Part shown: positions 34,519-44,254 of the stretch, in pieces
Position numbering within the stretch: position 1 is the first letter of the stretch
Layout of the letters: every line of letters begins with the position of its first letter
Assembly: GCF_000382345.1 (NCBI RefSeq)
Contig: NZ_KB908088.1
Coordinates: 60,372 to 124,371, forward strand
DNA from: Massilia niastensis DSM 21313
GTDB lineage: Bacteria; Pseudomonadota; Gammaproteobacteria; Burkholderiales; Burkholderiaceae_D
Length of the DNA stretch: 64,000 nucleotides
Reading direction: 5' to 3'
Position numbers and translations under genes: made by a program
The notes under the pieces: model-generated
What the model was told of the DNA's origin: nothing
The model's input: the letters and a program-made list of their open reading frames with translations, nothing else
The model's database searches: none

Positions 34519-35565
34519 ATGGCGCCCGACTCCCTCCCGGCCGCGCTCGACTATCCGCTGGAGCCGCCCTTGGCGGACGGTTCCGTGGTCGAGGTGGCGC
34601 CCGGCATCCTGTGGGCGCGGATGCCGATGCCGATGTCGCTCGACCACATCAACGTCTACCTGCTGCGCGCCGACGACGGCTGGACCCTGGTCGACACCGG
34701 GCTGAATACCGAGGCGGTACGCCGGTTGTGGCTGCACATCGCCGCCACCCACCTGGAAGGCCTGCCGGTCAAGGCCGTGCTGTGCACGCATTATCATTAT
34801 GATCATGCCGGCCTGGCGCACTGGCTGACCGGGCATTTCAAGGTGCCGCTGTACATGACGCATGGCGAATACTACATGCTGCGCATGGCCTCGCTGCCAC
34901 CAAGCGATCCGATGCCGGACGCGCACCGGGACTTTTTCACGCGCGCCGGCATGCCGGACGCCGTGATGGCGCCCATGATGGAAGCGCTGCACGCCGATCC
35001 CTTCCTGGCGCCCGCGCCGCTGGCGTTCCGGCGCCTGCGTGGCGGCGACGTGCTGGAGATCGGGGCGCGGCGCTGGCGCGTGGTGATCGGCGAAGGCCAT
35101 TCGCCCGAGCATGCCTGCCTGTACTGCGAGGACGACCGGATCCTGGTCGCCGGCGACCAGCTGCTGCCGCGCATCAGTTCGAACGTGGCGGTGACCTGCG
35201 TCGAGCCGGAGGCCAATCCGCTGCAGCTGTGGCTGGAGTCGCTCGACCGGCTGGACGAGCTGGCCGCGGACACGCTGGTGCTGCCGTCGCACCAGCGGGT
35301 CTACCGCGGCCTGCACGCCAGGGTGCAGCAGTTGCGCGAGCACCATGCGCGCGAATTCGACAAGGTCGGCGCCTATGTGAGGGAGAATCCGGACTGCACC
35401 GCCTTCGAGGCGATGATGTGCATGTTTCCCAAGCTGCGCAGTCCGATGGACCATCTGCTGGGACTGGGCGAAGCGATCGCCCACCTGTCCTGGCTGCGCT
35501 ACGCGGGGACGATCCGGCGCGTGCTCGATGACGACGGCAGGTATACATTCAGCATAATGAAGTAA
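34519..35565 (+). CDS. MBL-fold metallo-hydrolase
   Basis: 348 residues, metallo-beta-lactamase fold. The metal-binding motif is THYHYDHAG, with further histidines in GEGHSPEH and an aspartate in VAGDQLLP. A C-terminal helical extension of about 90 residues follows LPSHQR, as in the glyoxalase-II/LACTB2-like group. It starts 1 bp after the acyl-CoA dehydrogenase stop, in the middle of a side-chain operon. A thioesterase role, freeing CoA from dead-end thioesters, or lactone hydrolysis would fit; neither is shown. Confidence 0.8.
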   Translation: MAPDSLPAALDYPLEPPLADGSVVEVAPGILWARMPMPMSLDHINVYLLRADDGWTLVDTGLNTEAVRRLWLHIAATHLEGLPVKAVLCTHYHYDHAGLAHWLTGHFKVPLYMTHGEYYMLRMASLPPSDPMPDAHRDFFTRAGMPDAVMAPMMEALHADPFLAPAPLAFRRLRGGDVLEIGARRWRVVIGEGHSPEHACLYCEDDRILVAGDQLLPRISSNVAVTCVEPEANPLQLWLESLDRLDELAADTLVLPSHQRVYRGLHARVQQLREHHAREFDKVGAYVRENPDCTAFEAMMCMFPKLRSPMDHLLGLGEAIAHLSWLRYAGTIRRVLDDDGRYTFSIMK

Positions 35566-35591
35566 AAAAATGCGGCTCAACAGGAGACGAG

Positions 35592-36776
35592 ATGAGTGAG
35601 ATGGAGACATTCCGGGACGAGGTGCGCGCATGGCTGCTGGCGAATTGCCCGCCGTCGATGCGTACGCCGATCGTGCCCGACGAGATGGTATGGGGCGGCT
35701 CGCGCCTCGAATTCAGGAACGCCGACCAGCGCCTGTGGTTCGAGCGCATGCGCGAGCGCGGGTGGTTCGCGCCGGACTGGCCGAAGGAATACGGCGGCGG
35801 CGGCCTGAGCGCCGCCCAGGCCGCCGTGCTGGAGCAGGAAATGGCGGCCCTCGGCTGCCGCCAGCCGCAATACAACCTGGGCGTCTGGATGCTCGGCCCG
35901 GTGCTGCTGGCGGTGGGCAGCGAGGAGCAGAAGCGCGCGCACCTGCCGCCGATGATGGCGGGGCGGGTGCGCTGGTGCCAGGGCTTCAGCGAGCCGAACG
36001 CCGGTTCCGACCTGGCCAGCCTCAAGACCTCGGCCCGCCGCGACGGCGACGACTTCATCGTCAACGGCGCCAAGATCTGGACCTCCTACGGCGACCAGGC
36101 CGACTGGATGTACGCCCTGGTCCGCACCAGCAACACGGCGCGCAAGCAGGACGGCATCAGCTTCCTGCTGATCGACATGCGCAGCCCCGGGGTGACGGTC
36201 AAGCCGATCGAACTCATCAGCGGCAAGTCGAGCTTTTGCGAAGTGTTCTTCGACGAGGTCCGGGTGCCGGCCGCGAACCTGGTCGGGGAGCTCGACGGCG
36301 GGTGGGCGGTGGCCAAGCGCCTGCTGCTGCACGAGCGCGCCGCCATGGCGAAGTTCACCGAAGGCGCGGCGCCCTCGCACGATGCGCTGGCGGTGGCGCG
36401 GCGCTACCTGTTCGACGCCGACGGCAGGCTGCGCGAACCGGTCTGGCGCGACCGCCTGGCGGCGCTGCTGATGGACGGCCATGCATTCACGCTGACGCAC
36501 CGCCGCCTCACCGAGGAAGCGACGGCGCGCATGGATGTCGGCGCGCTGGCCTCGATCATGAAGCTGGTGATGACCGAGCACGAGGTGGCCAAGTATGAGC
36601 TGCTGATGCAGCTGATGGGCCATCGCGGCCTGAGCTGGGAAGGCGAGGAATTCAGCGACGAGGAGCATGACATCTGCCGCTTCTGGCTGCTGGCCAAGAC
36701 CTATACCATTTCGGGCGGATCGTCGGAAATCCAGCTGAACATTATCGCCAAGCGGGTCCTCGGACTGCCGGCATGA
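35592..36776 (+). CDS. Acyl-CoA dehydrogenase (alpha-type, FadE26-like)
   Basis: 394 residues, with WCQGFSEPNAGSDLASL, NGAKIWTSYGDQADW and a C-terminal ISGGSSEIQLNIIAKRVLGLP. The mid-part matches the second half of the fused enzyme at 20821 closely, so they are paralogues. It is followed at once by a beta-type gene (36799), and the two probably form a heteromer. The first side-chain cycle of C24 bile acids (FadE26-FadE27/Scd-type) is a likely job, but ring-derived thioesters are possible. Confidence 0.85.
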   Translation: MSEMETFRDEVRAWLLANCPPSMRTPIVPDEMVWGGSRLEFRNADQRLWFERMRERGWFAPDWPKEYGGGGLSAAQAAVLEQEMAALGCRQPQYNLGVWMLGPVLLAVGSEEQKRAHLPPMMAGRVRWCQGFSEPNAGSDLASLKTSARRDGDDFIVNGAKIWTSYGDQADWMYALVRTSNTARKQDGISFLLIDMRSPGVTVKPIELISGKSSFCEVFFDEVRVPAANLVGELDGGWAVAKRLLLHERAAMAKFTEGAAPSHDALAVARRYLFDADGRLREPVWRDRLAALLMDGHAFTLTHRRLTEEATARMDVGALASIMKLVMTEHEVAKYELLMQLMGHRGLSWEGEEFSDEEHDICRFWLLAKTYTISGGSSEIQLNIIAKRVLGLPA

Positions 36777-36798
36777 GGAACGACATGAGGAAATCAGC

Positions 36799-37935
36799 AT
36801 GAGCATGTTATTGAACGAGGAGCAGCGCCTGCTGGGCGATACCGCGCGTGAATTCCTGTCCGCCCGCTCGCCGGCGAGCGCATTGCGCCGCCTGCGCGAC
36901 ACCCGCGACCCCCTCGGCTACGATCCCGCCGTGTGGCGCGAAGTGACGGAGCTGGGCTGGGCCGGCGCGGTGTTTCCGGAAGCCGAAGGCGGGCTCGATT
37001 TCGGCTACAAGGGCCTGGGCGCGGTCTTCGAGCAGGCCGGCCGCACCCTGGCGGCCTTGCCCTTGCTGTCGTCGGTGGTGCTGGGCGGCGGCCTGCTGCT
37101 GGCCGGCGGCGATGCGCGCCAGCGCGCGCTGATCAAGGAAGTCATCGACGGCGGCAAGCTGCTGGCGCTGGCGCTGGAAGAGGAGGGCCGCCACGCTCCC
37201 TGCGCGGTGCGCACCACGGCGCGCCGCGAGGCCGGCGGCTGGGTGCTGGACGGTGAAAAATGGTTCGTGCTGGACGGCCACGTGGCCGACCTGCTGGTGG
37301 TGGCGGCGCGCAGCGCCGGCGCGCCGGGCGACGCCCATGGCCTGAGCCTGTTCCTGGTGGATCCGCGCGCCGAAGGCGTCGAGGTCCGGCGCAGCCTGAT
37401 GGCCGACAGCCGCAACGCGGCGCGGGTGCGCCTGTCCGGCGTGCGGCTGGACGACACGGCGCTGCTGGGCAGGGCGGACGAAGGCTTCGCGCTGCTCGAT
37501 CCGGTGCTCGACCGCGCCCGCATCTGCCTGGCCGCCGAGGCGCTCGGCGTGATCGGCGAGGTGTTCGAGCGCACCAATGCCTACCTGAAGGAGCGGGTCC
37601 AGTTCGACGTCGCGATCGGCTCGTTCCAGGCCTTGCAGCACCGGATGGCGCGCCTGTATGTCGATATCGAGCTGCTGCGCAGCTGTGTCGCCGCGGCGCT
37701 CGAGGCGATCGACAGCGGCAGCGCCGAGGTCGCGCCGCTGGCCAGCCTGGCCAAGGCGCGTTCGGCCGACCTCGCGGAGCGCGCGCTCAACGAGGCGGTC
37801 CAGCTGCATGGCGGCATCGGCGTCACCGATGAACTCGAGCTCGGCCTGTTCGTCAAGCGCGGCCGGGTGATCCAGCAAACATTCGGCGACGGGGTCTTCC
37901 ACCGCGACCGCTACGCCATCCTGAAGGGTTTCTGA
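36799..37935 (+). CDS. Acyl-CoA dehydrogenase (beta-type, FadE27-like)
   Basis: 378 residues. Its KERVQFDVAIGSFQALQHRMAR and NEAVQLHGGIGVTDELELGL segments mirror the first half of the fused protein at 20821. It lacks the AGSD and NE-Q signature segments of the alpha-type. This fits the division of labour in two-subunit steroid acyl-CoA dehydrogenases, where each subunit supplies part of one active site. It sits 22 bp behind its probable partner. Confidence 0.83.
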   Translation: MSMLLNEEQRLLGDTAREFLSARSPASALRRLRDTRDPLGYDPAVWREVTELGWAGAVFPEAEGGLDFGYKGLGAVFEQAGRTLAALPLLSSVVLGGGLLLAGGDARQRALIKEVIDGGKLLALALEEEGRHAPCAVRTTARREAGGWVLDGEKWFVLDGHVADLLVVAARSAGAPGDAHGLSLFLVDPRAEGVEVRRSLMADSRNAARVRLSGVRLDDTALLGRADEGFALLDPVLDRARICLAAEALGVIGEVFERTNAYLKERVQFDVAIGSFQALQHRMARLYVDIELLRSCVAAALEAIDSGSAEVAPLASLAKARSADLAERALNEAVQLHGGIGVTDELELGLFVKRGRVIQQTFGDGVFHRDRYAILKGF

Positions 37936-37936
37936 C

Positions 37937-39628
37937 ATGTCCGACATTGAGCAGATCGCCAGCCGCAGCCAGCAGCAGCTGACCGCCGCCGGCGCGCCGT
38001 TCGAACTGGTGCAGCACGAGATCGGTGGCGTGCCGGTCCCGATGTACCGCAATGCCTTCGCCACGCTGCCCGAGCTGTTCGCGGCCGCGCGCGTCCATGG
38101 AGACAAGGAATTCATGGTGTACGAAGGCGAGCGCTGGAGCTTCGCGCGCTTCTTCGCCGCGGCCGATACGCTGGCTGCGCAGCTGCAGCAGCGCTTCGGC
38201 GTCGCGCCGGGCGACCGGGTCGCGATCATGATGCGCAACCGGCCCGAGTGGGCGGTGGCCTTCGTGGCGGCGGCGCAGATCGGCGCCGTGCCGGCGCCGA
38301 TCAACAGCTTCGGCCTGCGCGCCGAGCTGGCGGGCAGCGTGCGCGACGTCCAGCCGCGGGTGATCCTGTGCGACGGCGAGCGCCTGGAGCGGATCGCTCC
38401 GGACCTGGTGGCGCTGGACTGGACGGCGATCGTGGTCGACGACCCGCCGGGGCCCTTGCCGCGCGTGCACCGCCTGCACGAGCTGCTGGACGGGCCGGCG
38501 CAGGCGCCGCGTGCAGTGCGGCTGGCGCCGGACGACCCGGCGCTGATCCTGTTCACCTCGGGCGCCACCAGCAAGGCCAAGGGCGTGCTGTCGTGCCAGC
38601 GCGCCGTCTGCCAGGCCTTGTACAACATCGACTACATCGGCGCGGTGTCGGCACTCGCCTCGCCGCAGCGGGTGGCGGCGATCGTGCAGCGCGGCCTTGC
38701 GCCCACCATCCTGGCGGCGGTGCCGCTGTTCCACGTCAGCGGCCTGCATGCGCAACTGCTGTCGGCCTTGCGCCATGGCCGGCGCATCGTGTTCATGCAC
38801 CGCTGGGATCCGGCGCGTGCGCTCGAGCTGATCCGCGCCGAGCGCGTCACCCAGTTCAACGGCGCGCCGTCGATGGTGATGCAGCTGCTGGCCGAACCCG
38901 GCTTCGACGAGGCCACCGCCAGCCTGGCCGGACTCGGGTTCGGCGGGGCCGGCCTGCCGCAGCGCGCGGTCGACGAGCTGATGCAGCGCAAGCCGGAGTC
39001 GATGTCCGGGGTCGGTTTCGGCCTGACCGAAACCAATGGCGTCGCCACGGCGGCCTCGGGCGACGTCTTCGTCTACAAGCCGCGCAGTTCGGGACGGCTG
39101 TCGCCGATCATGACGCTGCGCGTGGCCGGCAGCGACGGCGCGCCGCTCGCGGCCGGACAGCCGGGGGAAATCTGGCTGCGCGGCGTCAGCCTGATGGACG
39201 GCTACTGGGGCGATCCCGTCAACACGGCCGGCGCCATGCAGGACGGCTGGTTCCGCAGCGGCGACATCGGTTATCTCGACGAGGAAGGCTTCCTGTTCGT
39301 CATCGACCGGATCAAGGACGTCATCAACCGCAACGGCGAGAAGATCGCCGCCAGCGAGGTCGAGTCCTGCATCCTGCAGCATGCGCAGGTGCTCGAGGTG
39401 GCGGTGCTGGCGGCGGCCGACGAGCGGGCCGGCGAGGCGGTGGTCGCGGTGGTGGTGCCCAGGCCCGGCGCCGCGCTGTCCGGCGCCGACATCCAGGCCC
39501 ACGTGGCCGCCAGGCTGGCCCCCTACAAGGTGCCGGCGAGGGTGCACCTGCATACCGGTGCGCTGCCGCGCAACGCGGTCGGCAAGCTGCTCAAGACGGC
39601 GCTCAAGCGCGAGTACGCCGGTACCTGA
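37937..39628 (+). CDS. AMP-forming acyl/steroid-CoA ligase
   Basis: 563 residues, ANL superfamily. The P-loop FTSGATSKAKGV, the GLTETNG segment, GWFRSGDIGYLDEEGFLF and the DRIKDVINRNGEKI hinge are present. A C-terminal lysine lies in NAVGKLLK. It starts 1 bp after the preceding stop and is the last gene of the nine-gene side-chain operon. It probably activates a steroid carboxylic acid, such as a C24 or C22 bile-acid derivative. Two other ligases are in the window (42550, 47594), and sequence alone does not assign each to its acid. Confidence 0.85.
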   Translation: MSDIEQIASRSQQQLTAAGAPFELVQHEIGGVPVPMYRNAFATLPELFAAARVHGDKEFMVYEGERWSFARFFAAADTLAAQLQQRFGVAPGDRVAIMMRNRPEWAVAFVAAAQIGAVPAPINSFGLRAELAGSVRDVQPRVILCDGERLERIAPDLVALDWTAIVVDDPPGPLPRVHRLHELLDGPAQAPRAVRLAPDDPALILFTSGATSKAKGVLSCQRAVCQALYNIDYIGAVSALASPQRVAAIVQRGLAPTILAAVPLFHVSGLHAQLLSALRHGRRIVFMHRWDPARALELIRAERVTQFNGAPSMVMQLLAEPGFDEATASLAGLGFGGAGLPQRAVDELMQRKPESMSGVGFGLTETNGVATAASGDVFVYKPRSSGRLSPIMTLRVAGSDGAPLAAGQPGEIWLRGVSLMDGYWGDPVNTAGAMQDGWFRSGDIGYLDEEGFLFVIDRIKDVINRNGEKIAASEVESCILQHAQVLEVAVLAAADERAGEAVVAVVVPRPGAALSGADIQAHVAARLAPYKVPARVHLHTGALPRNAVGKLLKTALKREYAGT

Positions 39629-39648
39629 AACACGCCGCGGCGTCTGTT

Positions 39649-39664
39649 TAGTCCGGACAGACGA
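39649..39664 (+). promoter_or_regulatory. Regulon repeat site 11 (one-way, rightward)
   Basis: TAGTCC-GGAC-AGACGA in the 142-bp gap before kstD. GACGAT begins at 39687, 30.5 bp from the centre. Confidence 0.7.
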
Positions 39665-39770
39665 TTCACCGGACCGCACGAAATGGGACGATTCACTACG
39701 CCGGGACCGTGTCCCGGCGGGCAAGCCGAAGCCCGGCTTGCACCCTCATGGATAACCCCAAGGAGCGGTA

Positions 39771-41513
39771 GTGGAACACTTTTTCGATGTGGTGGTGATC
39801 GGCTCGGGCGCCGGTGCGCTGCTCACGGCAATTCGCGCGGCCGACGCCGGCATGACGGTGCTGGTGGTGGAAAAGGCCCAGGTGGTGGGCGGCACCTCGG
39901 CGACCTCCGGCGGCGGCATCTGGATCCCGGATAACCACGACATGCCGCGCGTCGGCCTGCGCGATGGCGTCGATGCCGCCTTCAGGTACGTGCGCGCCTG
40001 CGCGCGCGGGCTGGCCAGCGACGAGCGCATCCTGGCCTATGTGGAAACGGCGCGCGACATGGCGCGCTACCTCGAGCAGCTCGGGGTGCGCTACCGCAGC
40101 ATGCCCAAGTATTCCGACTATTATCCGGACATGGACGGCGCGCTGCCGGGCGGACGCACCATGGATCCGGCCGACTTCAACGCGGCCAGGCTGGGGCTGG
40201 AGGGACTGGCCCAGCTGCGCCCCACCAATCCGGGCCAGCTGATCCTGGGCCGGATGACCATGAACGCCTTCGAGGCCCACACCATCCTGTCGCGCGAGCG
40301 CACCGCCAAGCTCAGGCTGATGTGGATCATGTTGCGCTACGCGATCGACTATCCGTGGCGCCGCAAGACCCGGCGCGACCGCCGCATGACCGGCGGCCAG
40401 GCCCTGGTCGGCGGCCTGCTGGCGGCCCTGCGCAAGCGCCCGGTCCTGCTCTGGCTCGACACCTCGCTGCATTCGCTGCGCAGCGAAGGCGGCCGCGTCA
40501 CCGGCGTGATCGTCGAGCGCGACGGCAAGCTGGTCACGGTGAATGCCCGCAAGGGCGTGATGCTGGCGGCCGGCGGCTTCGAACGCAACCAGGCGATGCG
40601 CGAGCAGTACCTGCCGAAGCCGACCGACCAGGCCTGGACCGCCACGCCGCCCGGCGGCAACACCGGGGACGCGATCCGCGCCGGCTCTGACGCCGGCGGG
40701 GCGCTCCACCTGATGGCCCATACCTGGGGCGCGCCGACCTTGTCGGTGCCGAAGGAGGACCGCTTCCGCGCGCTGTTCGTGGAGCGCTCGCTGCCGGGCT
40801 GCATGGTGGTGAACGCCGCCGGCCGGCGCTTCCTCAACGAATCCTGTCCGTATCCGGAATTCCAGCAGGCGATGTTCGCCGACCAGGCCAGGGGCGGCGG
40901 CGCCATCCCGGCCTGGATCGTGTTCGATGCCGAGTTCCGCCGCAAGTATCCGATGGGCCCGCTGGGTCCGGGCGAGGCGCAGCCGGACCACCGCCTGCCG
41001 AAGAAGTGGCATGGCAGCGTCTACTGGAAATCCGATACGCTGGCCGGACTGGCAGCGCAGATCGGCGTCGATGCGGAAGGCCTGGCCGCGAGCGCCGCGC
41101 GGATGAACGGCTTCGCCGCCAGCGGCAAGGACCTCGACTTCGACCGCGGCGGCAACGTGTTCGACCGCTACTACGGCGACCCCGCGGTCAAGCCGAATCC
41201 CAACCTGGCGCCGCTGGCCAGCGCGCCGTTCTATGCGATCCGCCTGTACCCGGGCGACATCGGGACCAAGGGCGGGCTGCTGACCGACCAGGACGCGCGC
41301 GTGCTCGACGGCGACGGCCAGCCGATCGCCGGCCTTTACTGCACAGGCAACAACGCGGCGTCGGTGATGGGACCGGCCTATCCGGGCGCCGGTTCCACCC
41401 TGGGCCCGGCCATGACCTTCGGCTACCGGGCTGTCGCCCACATGGCCGGCAAGCCGATCGCGCTGCAACGCACCGACCTGCTGGCGCGTACCGTTCCCGA
41501 GGGTGTGTCGTGA
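39771..41513 (+). CDS. tesH: 3-ketosteroid delta1-dehydrogenase (KstD/TesH-like)
   Basis: 580 residues, FAD flavoprotein starting with the GSGAGA loop. The delta1-dehydrogenase residues are conserved in context: Tyr117 or Tyr118 in SDYYPD, Tyr361 in NESCPYPEF, and Tyr537 with Gly541 in AYPGAG, the same Tyr-x3-Gly spacing as Tyr487/Gly491 of the Rhodococcus enzyme. The protein is about 70 residues longer than actinobacterial KstD, as in proteobacterial TesH/AcmB forms, through an Arg-rich insertion around residues 180-210. It creates the 1,2 double bond before 9alpha-hydroxylation. Its last bases overlap kshB (GTGA). Confidence 0.88.
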   Translation: MEHFFDVVVIGSGAGALLTAIRAADAGMTVLVVEKAQVVGGTSATSGGGIWIPDNHDMPRVGLRDGVDAAFRYVRACARGLASDERILAYVETARDMARYLEQLGVRYRSMPKYSDYYPDMDGALPGGRTMDPADFNAARLGLEGLAQLRPTNPGQLILGRMTMNAFEAHTILSRERTAKLRLMWIMLRYAIDYPWRRKTRRDRRMTGGQALVGGLLAALRKRPVLLWLDTSLHSLRSEGGRVTGVIVERDGKLVTVNARKGVMLAAGGFERNQAMREQYLPKPTDQAWTATPPGGNTGDAIRAGSDAGGALHLMAHTWGAPTLSVPKEDRFRALFVERSLPGCMVVNAAGRRFLNESCPYPEFQQAMFADQARGGGAIPAWIVFDAEFRRKYPMGPLGPGEAQPDHRLPKKWHGSVYWKSDTLAGLAAQIGVDAEGLAASAARMNGFAASGKDLDFDRGGNVFDRYYGDPAVKPNPNLAPLASAPFYAIRLYPGDIGTKGGLLTDQDARVLDGDGQPIAGLYCTGNNAASVMGPAYPGAGSTLGPAMTFGYRAVAHMAGKPIALQRTDLLARTVPEGVS

Positions 41514-42544
41514 GCGGCCTGCGCTACCACGGCCTGCGGGTAGGCGCCGTGATCGAGGAAAGCGCGGACGCCAGGTCCTTGCACCTCGACGTCCCGCCGG
41601 AGTTGTCCGAGGCCTTCCGCTACCGCTGCGGCCAGTTCGTGACCTTGCGCCTGCCATGCGACGGCCGCACCCTGCTGCGCTGCTATTCGATGTCGAGCGC
41701 ACCCGCGCTCGACCAGGGTTTGCGGGTCACCGTCAAGCGCGTGCGCGACGGGCGCGGCTCGAACTGGATCTGCGACCACGTCGAGCCCGGCGACCTGCTC
41801 GAGGTGATGCCGCCGGCCGGCGTGTTCACGCCGGCGGCGCTCGATCGCGACGTCCTGCTGTTCGCCGGCGGCAGCGGCATCACGCCGGTGCTGTCGATCC
41901 TGCGTTCCGTGCTTGCGGCGGGCCTGGCCAGGGCCTGCCTGGTCTACGCCAACCGCGATCGCCAGTCGGTGATCTTTCGCGAGGCGCTCGATGCGCTGGC
42001 GGCGGCCCACCCGGAACGCCTGCAGGTGATCCACTTGCTGGACGCGGAGCACGGGGTGCCGACGGCGCCGCGACTGGCGGAACTGGCAGGTCCGTGGCGC
42101 CACGCCGAGGCCTTCATCTGCGGGCCCGGGCCATTCATGGATGCCGCGGCCACCGCGCTGCGGCAGGCCGGCATGCCAGAGACACAGGTACATATCGAAC
42201 GCTTCGTGTCGCTGCCCGACGAGGATGCCGCGCCGCTCCATGCGCCGGCGCCCCCTGGAGGCGTGGAGAGCGCCGAACTCGAGATCGTGCTCGACGGCGT
42301 GTCCCACCACATTCCTTGCGGCGGTGACGAAACCCTGCTTGCCGCCGCCGCCCGCGCCGGCGTGACGCTGCCCCATTCCTGCCAGGCCGGCATGTGCGCC
42401 GCCTGCATGTGCCAGGTCGTGGAGGGCAGCGTCCACCTGCGCCACAACGACGTACTGGACCAGAAGGACCTGGCCAGGGCCTGGACCCTGAGCTGCCAGG
42501 CCGTCCCCCTGACTCCCCGAGTCCGTGTCAAGTTTCCGGAGTAA
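41510..42544 (+). CDS. kshB: Ferredoxin-NAD(P)H reductase of 9alpha-hydroxylase (KshB-like)
   Basis: 344 residues from GTG 41510, which overlaps the kstD stop (GTGA). Domains in order: an FAD-binding barrel (RCYSMSS at about 65), an NAD-binding part ([19 protein letters not shown]), and a C-terminal plant-type 2Fe-2S domain with [13 protein letters not shown] plus a late Cys in TLSCQ. This is the KshB/PaaE layout. It would pass electrons from NADH to KshA, whose gene lies about 12 kb away in another operon under the same repeat. Linkage to kstD supports the steroid assignment. Confidence 0.88.
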   Translation: MSGLRYHGLRVGAVIEESADARSLHLDVPPELSEAFRYRCGQFVTLRLPCDGRTLLRCYSMSSAPALDQGLRVTVKRVRDGRGSNWICDHVEPGDLLEVMPPAGVFTPAALDRDVLLFAGGSGITPVLSILRSVLAAGLARACLVYANRDRQSVIFREALDALAAAHPERLQVIHLLDAEHGVPTAPRLAELAGPWRHAEAFICGPGPFMDAAATALRQAGMPETQVHIERFVSLPDEDAAPLHAPAPPGGVESAELEIVLDGVSHHIPCGGDETLLAAAARAGVTLPHSCQAGMCAACMCQVVEGSVHLRHNDVLDQKDLARAWTLSCQAVPLTPRVRVKFPE

Positions 42545-42549
42545 TCGAT

Positions 42550-44148
42550 ATGAGTGAAGTTGAACTGCTGCCGCAGACCCTGCCGCAGATGGTCCGCCAG
42601 GCGGCGCGCAGGTTCCCGGATCGCCTCGCGATCGTCGACGGCGCGCAGACGATCGCCTATCCCGAACTGGCGCTGCGCGGCGAACAGGCGGCGGCGGCGC
42701 TGATCGCGCTCGGCGTGGAAGCCGGCGACCGGGTCGCCATCTGGGCGCCGAACCTGCATGAATGGATCATCGCCGCCTGCGGCATCCACGCCGCCGGCGC
42801 GGTACTGGTGCCCATCAATACGCGGATGAAGGGACCCGAGGCCGCCGAGATCCTGCAGCGCTGCGACGCCAGGGTGCTGTTCTGCATCGGCGATTTCCTT
42901 GGCCAGTATTATCCGGGCCTGCTCGAGGGCCTGCGCCCGGCCGGCCTGCGCCACGTGGTCGTGCTGCGCGAAGGCTGCCCGGAAGGGGGCGGCGACATGG
43001 CCTGGCCGGCCTTCCTGGCGCTGGCGGCGCAGGTCGCACCGGCCCGCGTGCATGCGCGCGAGCTTGCGCTCGACGGCAACAGCGTCGCCGACCTGATGTA
43101 CACCTCCGGTACCACCGGACGCGCCAAGGGCGTGCTGTCGGCGCACGGCCCGGCCATCCGCGCCTTCAGCGCCTGGTCCGCCGTGACCGGCCTGGAGGAG
43201 GGCGACCGCTACCTGATCATCAATCCCTTCTTCCACTCCTTCGGCTACAAGGCGGGCTGGGTGGCGGCCTTCCTGCGCGGCGCAACCGTCTATCCCTGCC
43301 AGGTGTTCGATGCCGCCCTGGTGCTGCGGCGCATCGAGGAGGACCGCATCAGCTTCCTGCCGGGACCGCCGACGCTGTTCCAGAGCATGCTGGCGCATCC
43401 GCAGCTGAAGTCCTTCGACCTCGGCTCGCTGAAGGCCGCCTGCACCGGCGCCGCCACGGTGCCGCCGATCCTGGTCAGGCGCATGCGCGAGGAACTGGGC
43501 TTTCGCAGCGTGACCACCGCCTACGGCCTGACCGAGTGCGGCGGCTGCGCCACGCTGTGCGACCCGTCCGACAGCGCCGAGACCATCGCCACCACCTGCG
43601 GCAAGGCGCTGCCCGGCACCGAAGTGCGCTGCGCCGACGCCGATGGCCAGCCGGTGCCCACCGGCCAGCCCGGCGAAGTGCTGCTGCGCGGCTACCACGT
43701 CATGCTGGGCTATTTCGACGACGAAGCAGCCACGCGCGAAGCGATCGACGCCGACGGCTGGCTGCATACCGGCGACATCGGCGTGCTCGACGAGCGCGGC
43801 TACCTGCGCATCACCGACCGCCTGAAGGACATGTTCATCGTCGGCGGCTTCAATTGCTATCCGGCCGAGATCGAGCGCATCCTGGCGGCCCATCCGGCCA
43901 TTGCCCAGGTGGCCGTGGTGGGCGTGGCGGACGAACGCATGGGCGAGGTGGGCTGCGCCTGCGTGATCCTGCGTCCCGGGGCCAGGCTGGGCGAGGGCGA
44001 GCTGGCGGCCTGGTCGCGCCAGCACATGGCCAACTACAAGGTGCCGCGCTACCAGCTCGAGTTCGAGGCCTTCCCGCTGAATGCCTCGAACAAGGTGCTC
44101 AAGCGCGAGCTCGCGCAGACTGCACAGGCGCGCTTGCAGGTGCTGTAG
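42550..44148 (+). CDS. fadD3: AMP-forming CoA ligase, FadD3/ScdA-like
   Basis: 532 residues, ANL superfamily: [52 protein letters not shown] and FNCYPAEIE, with NKVLKRE at the end. The FxxYPAEIE form and overall style fit the FadD3 group, which attaches CoA to HIP, the C/D-ring propanoate released by TesD. No other ligase in the window looks more like FadD3, but the call is from family resemblance only. Third gene of the kstD-kshB operon. Its stop codon lies inside repeat site 12. Confidence 0.7.
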   Translation: MSEVELLPQTLPQMVRQAARRFPDRLAIVDGAQTIAYPELALRGEQAAAALIALGVEAGDRVAIWAPNLHEWIIAACGIHAAGAVLVPINTRMKGPEAAEILQRCDARVLFCIGDFLGQYYPGLLEGLRPAGLRHVVVLREGCPEGGGDMAWPAFLALAAQVAPARVHARELALDGNSVADLMYTSGTTGRAKGVLSAHGPAIRAFSAWSAVTGLEEGDRYLIINPFFHSFGYKAGWVAAFLRGATVYPCQVFDAALVLRRIEEDRISFLPGPPTLFQSMLAHPQLKSFDLGSLKAACTGAATVPPILVRRMREELGFRSVTTAYGLTECGGCATLCDPSDSAETIATTCGKALPGTEVRCADADGQPVPTGQPGEVLLRGYHVMLGYFDDEAATREAIDADGWLHTGDIGVLDERGYLRITDRLKDMFIVGGFNCYPAEIERILAAHPAIAQVAVVGVADERMGEVGCACVILRPGARLGEGELAAWSRQHMANYKVPRYQLEFEAFPLNASNKVLKRELAQTAQARLQVL

Positions 44149-44161
44149 TCCGCCCGGACGA
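44146..44161 (+). promoter_or_regulatory. Regulon repeat site 12 (one-way, rightward)
   Basis: TAGTCC-GCCC-GGACGA, whose first three bases are the stop codon of the FadD3-like gene. TACGCT begins at 44184, 30.5 bp from the centre, before the SDR at 44255. Confidence 0.72.
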
Positions 44162-44254
44162 TGGTGTACCCCGCGCACCGCGCTACGCTGGTTGTGACTG
44201 ACAGCGGCCGACTATCCGGCCGATGCAGCATACAACCAAGCGTGGAGACAGCAG

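Noticed and set aside
35566..35591. Internal promoter between the MBL-fold gene and the next acyl-CoA dehydrogenase
   Set aside because: The A-rich 26-bp gap has a ribosome-binding site but no repeat and no recognisable -35/-10 pair.
39685..39692. Extra half-site GGGACGAT downstream of site 11
   Set aside because: It coincides with the expected -10 of kstD and has no second arm at the right spacing.
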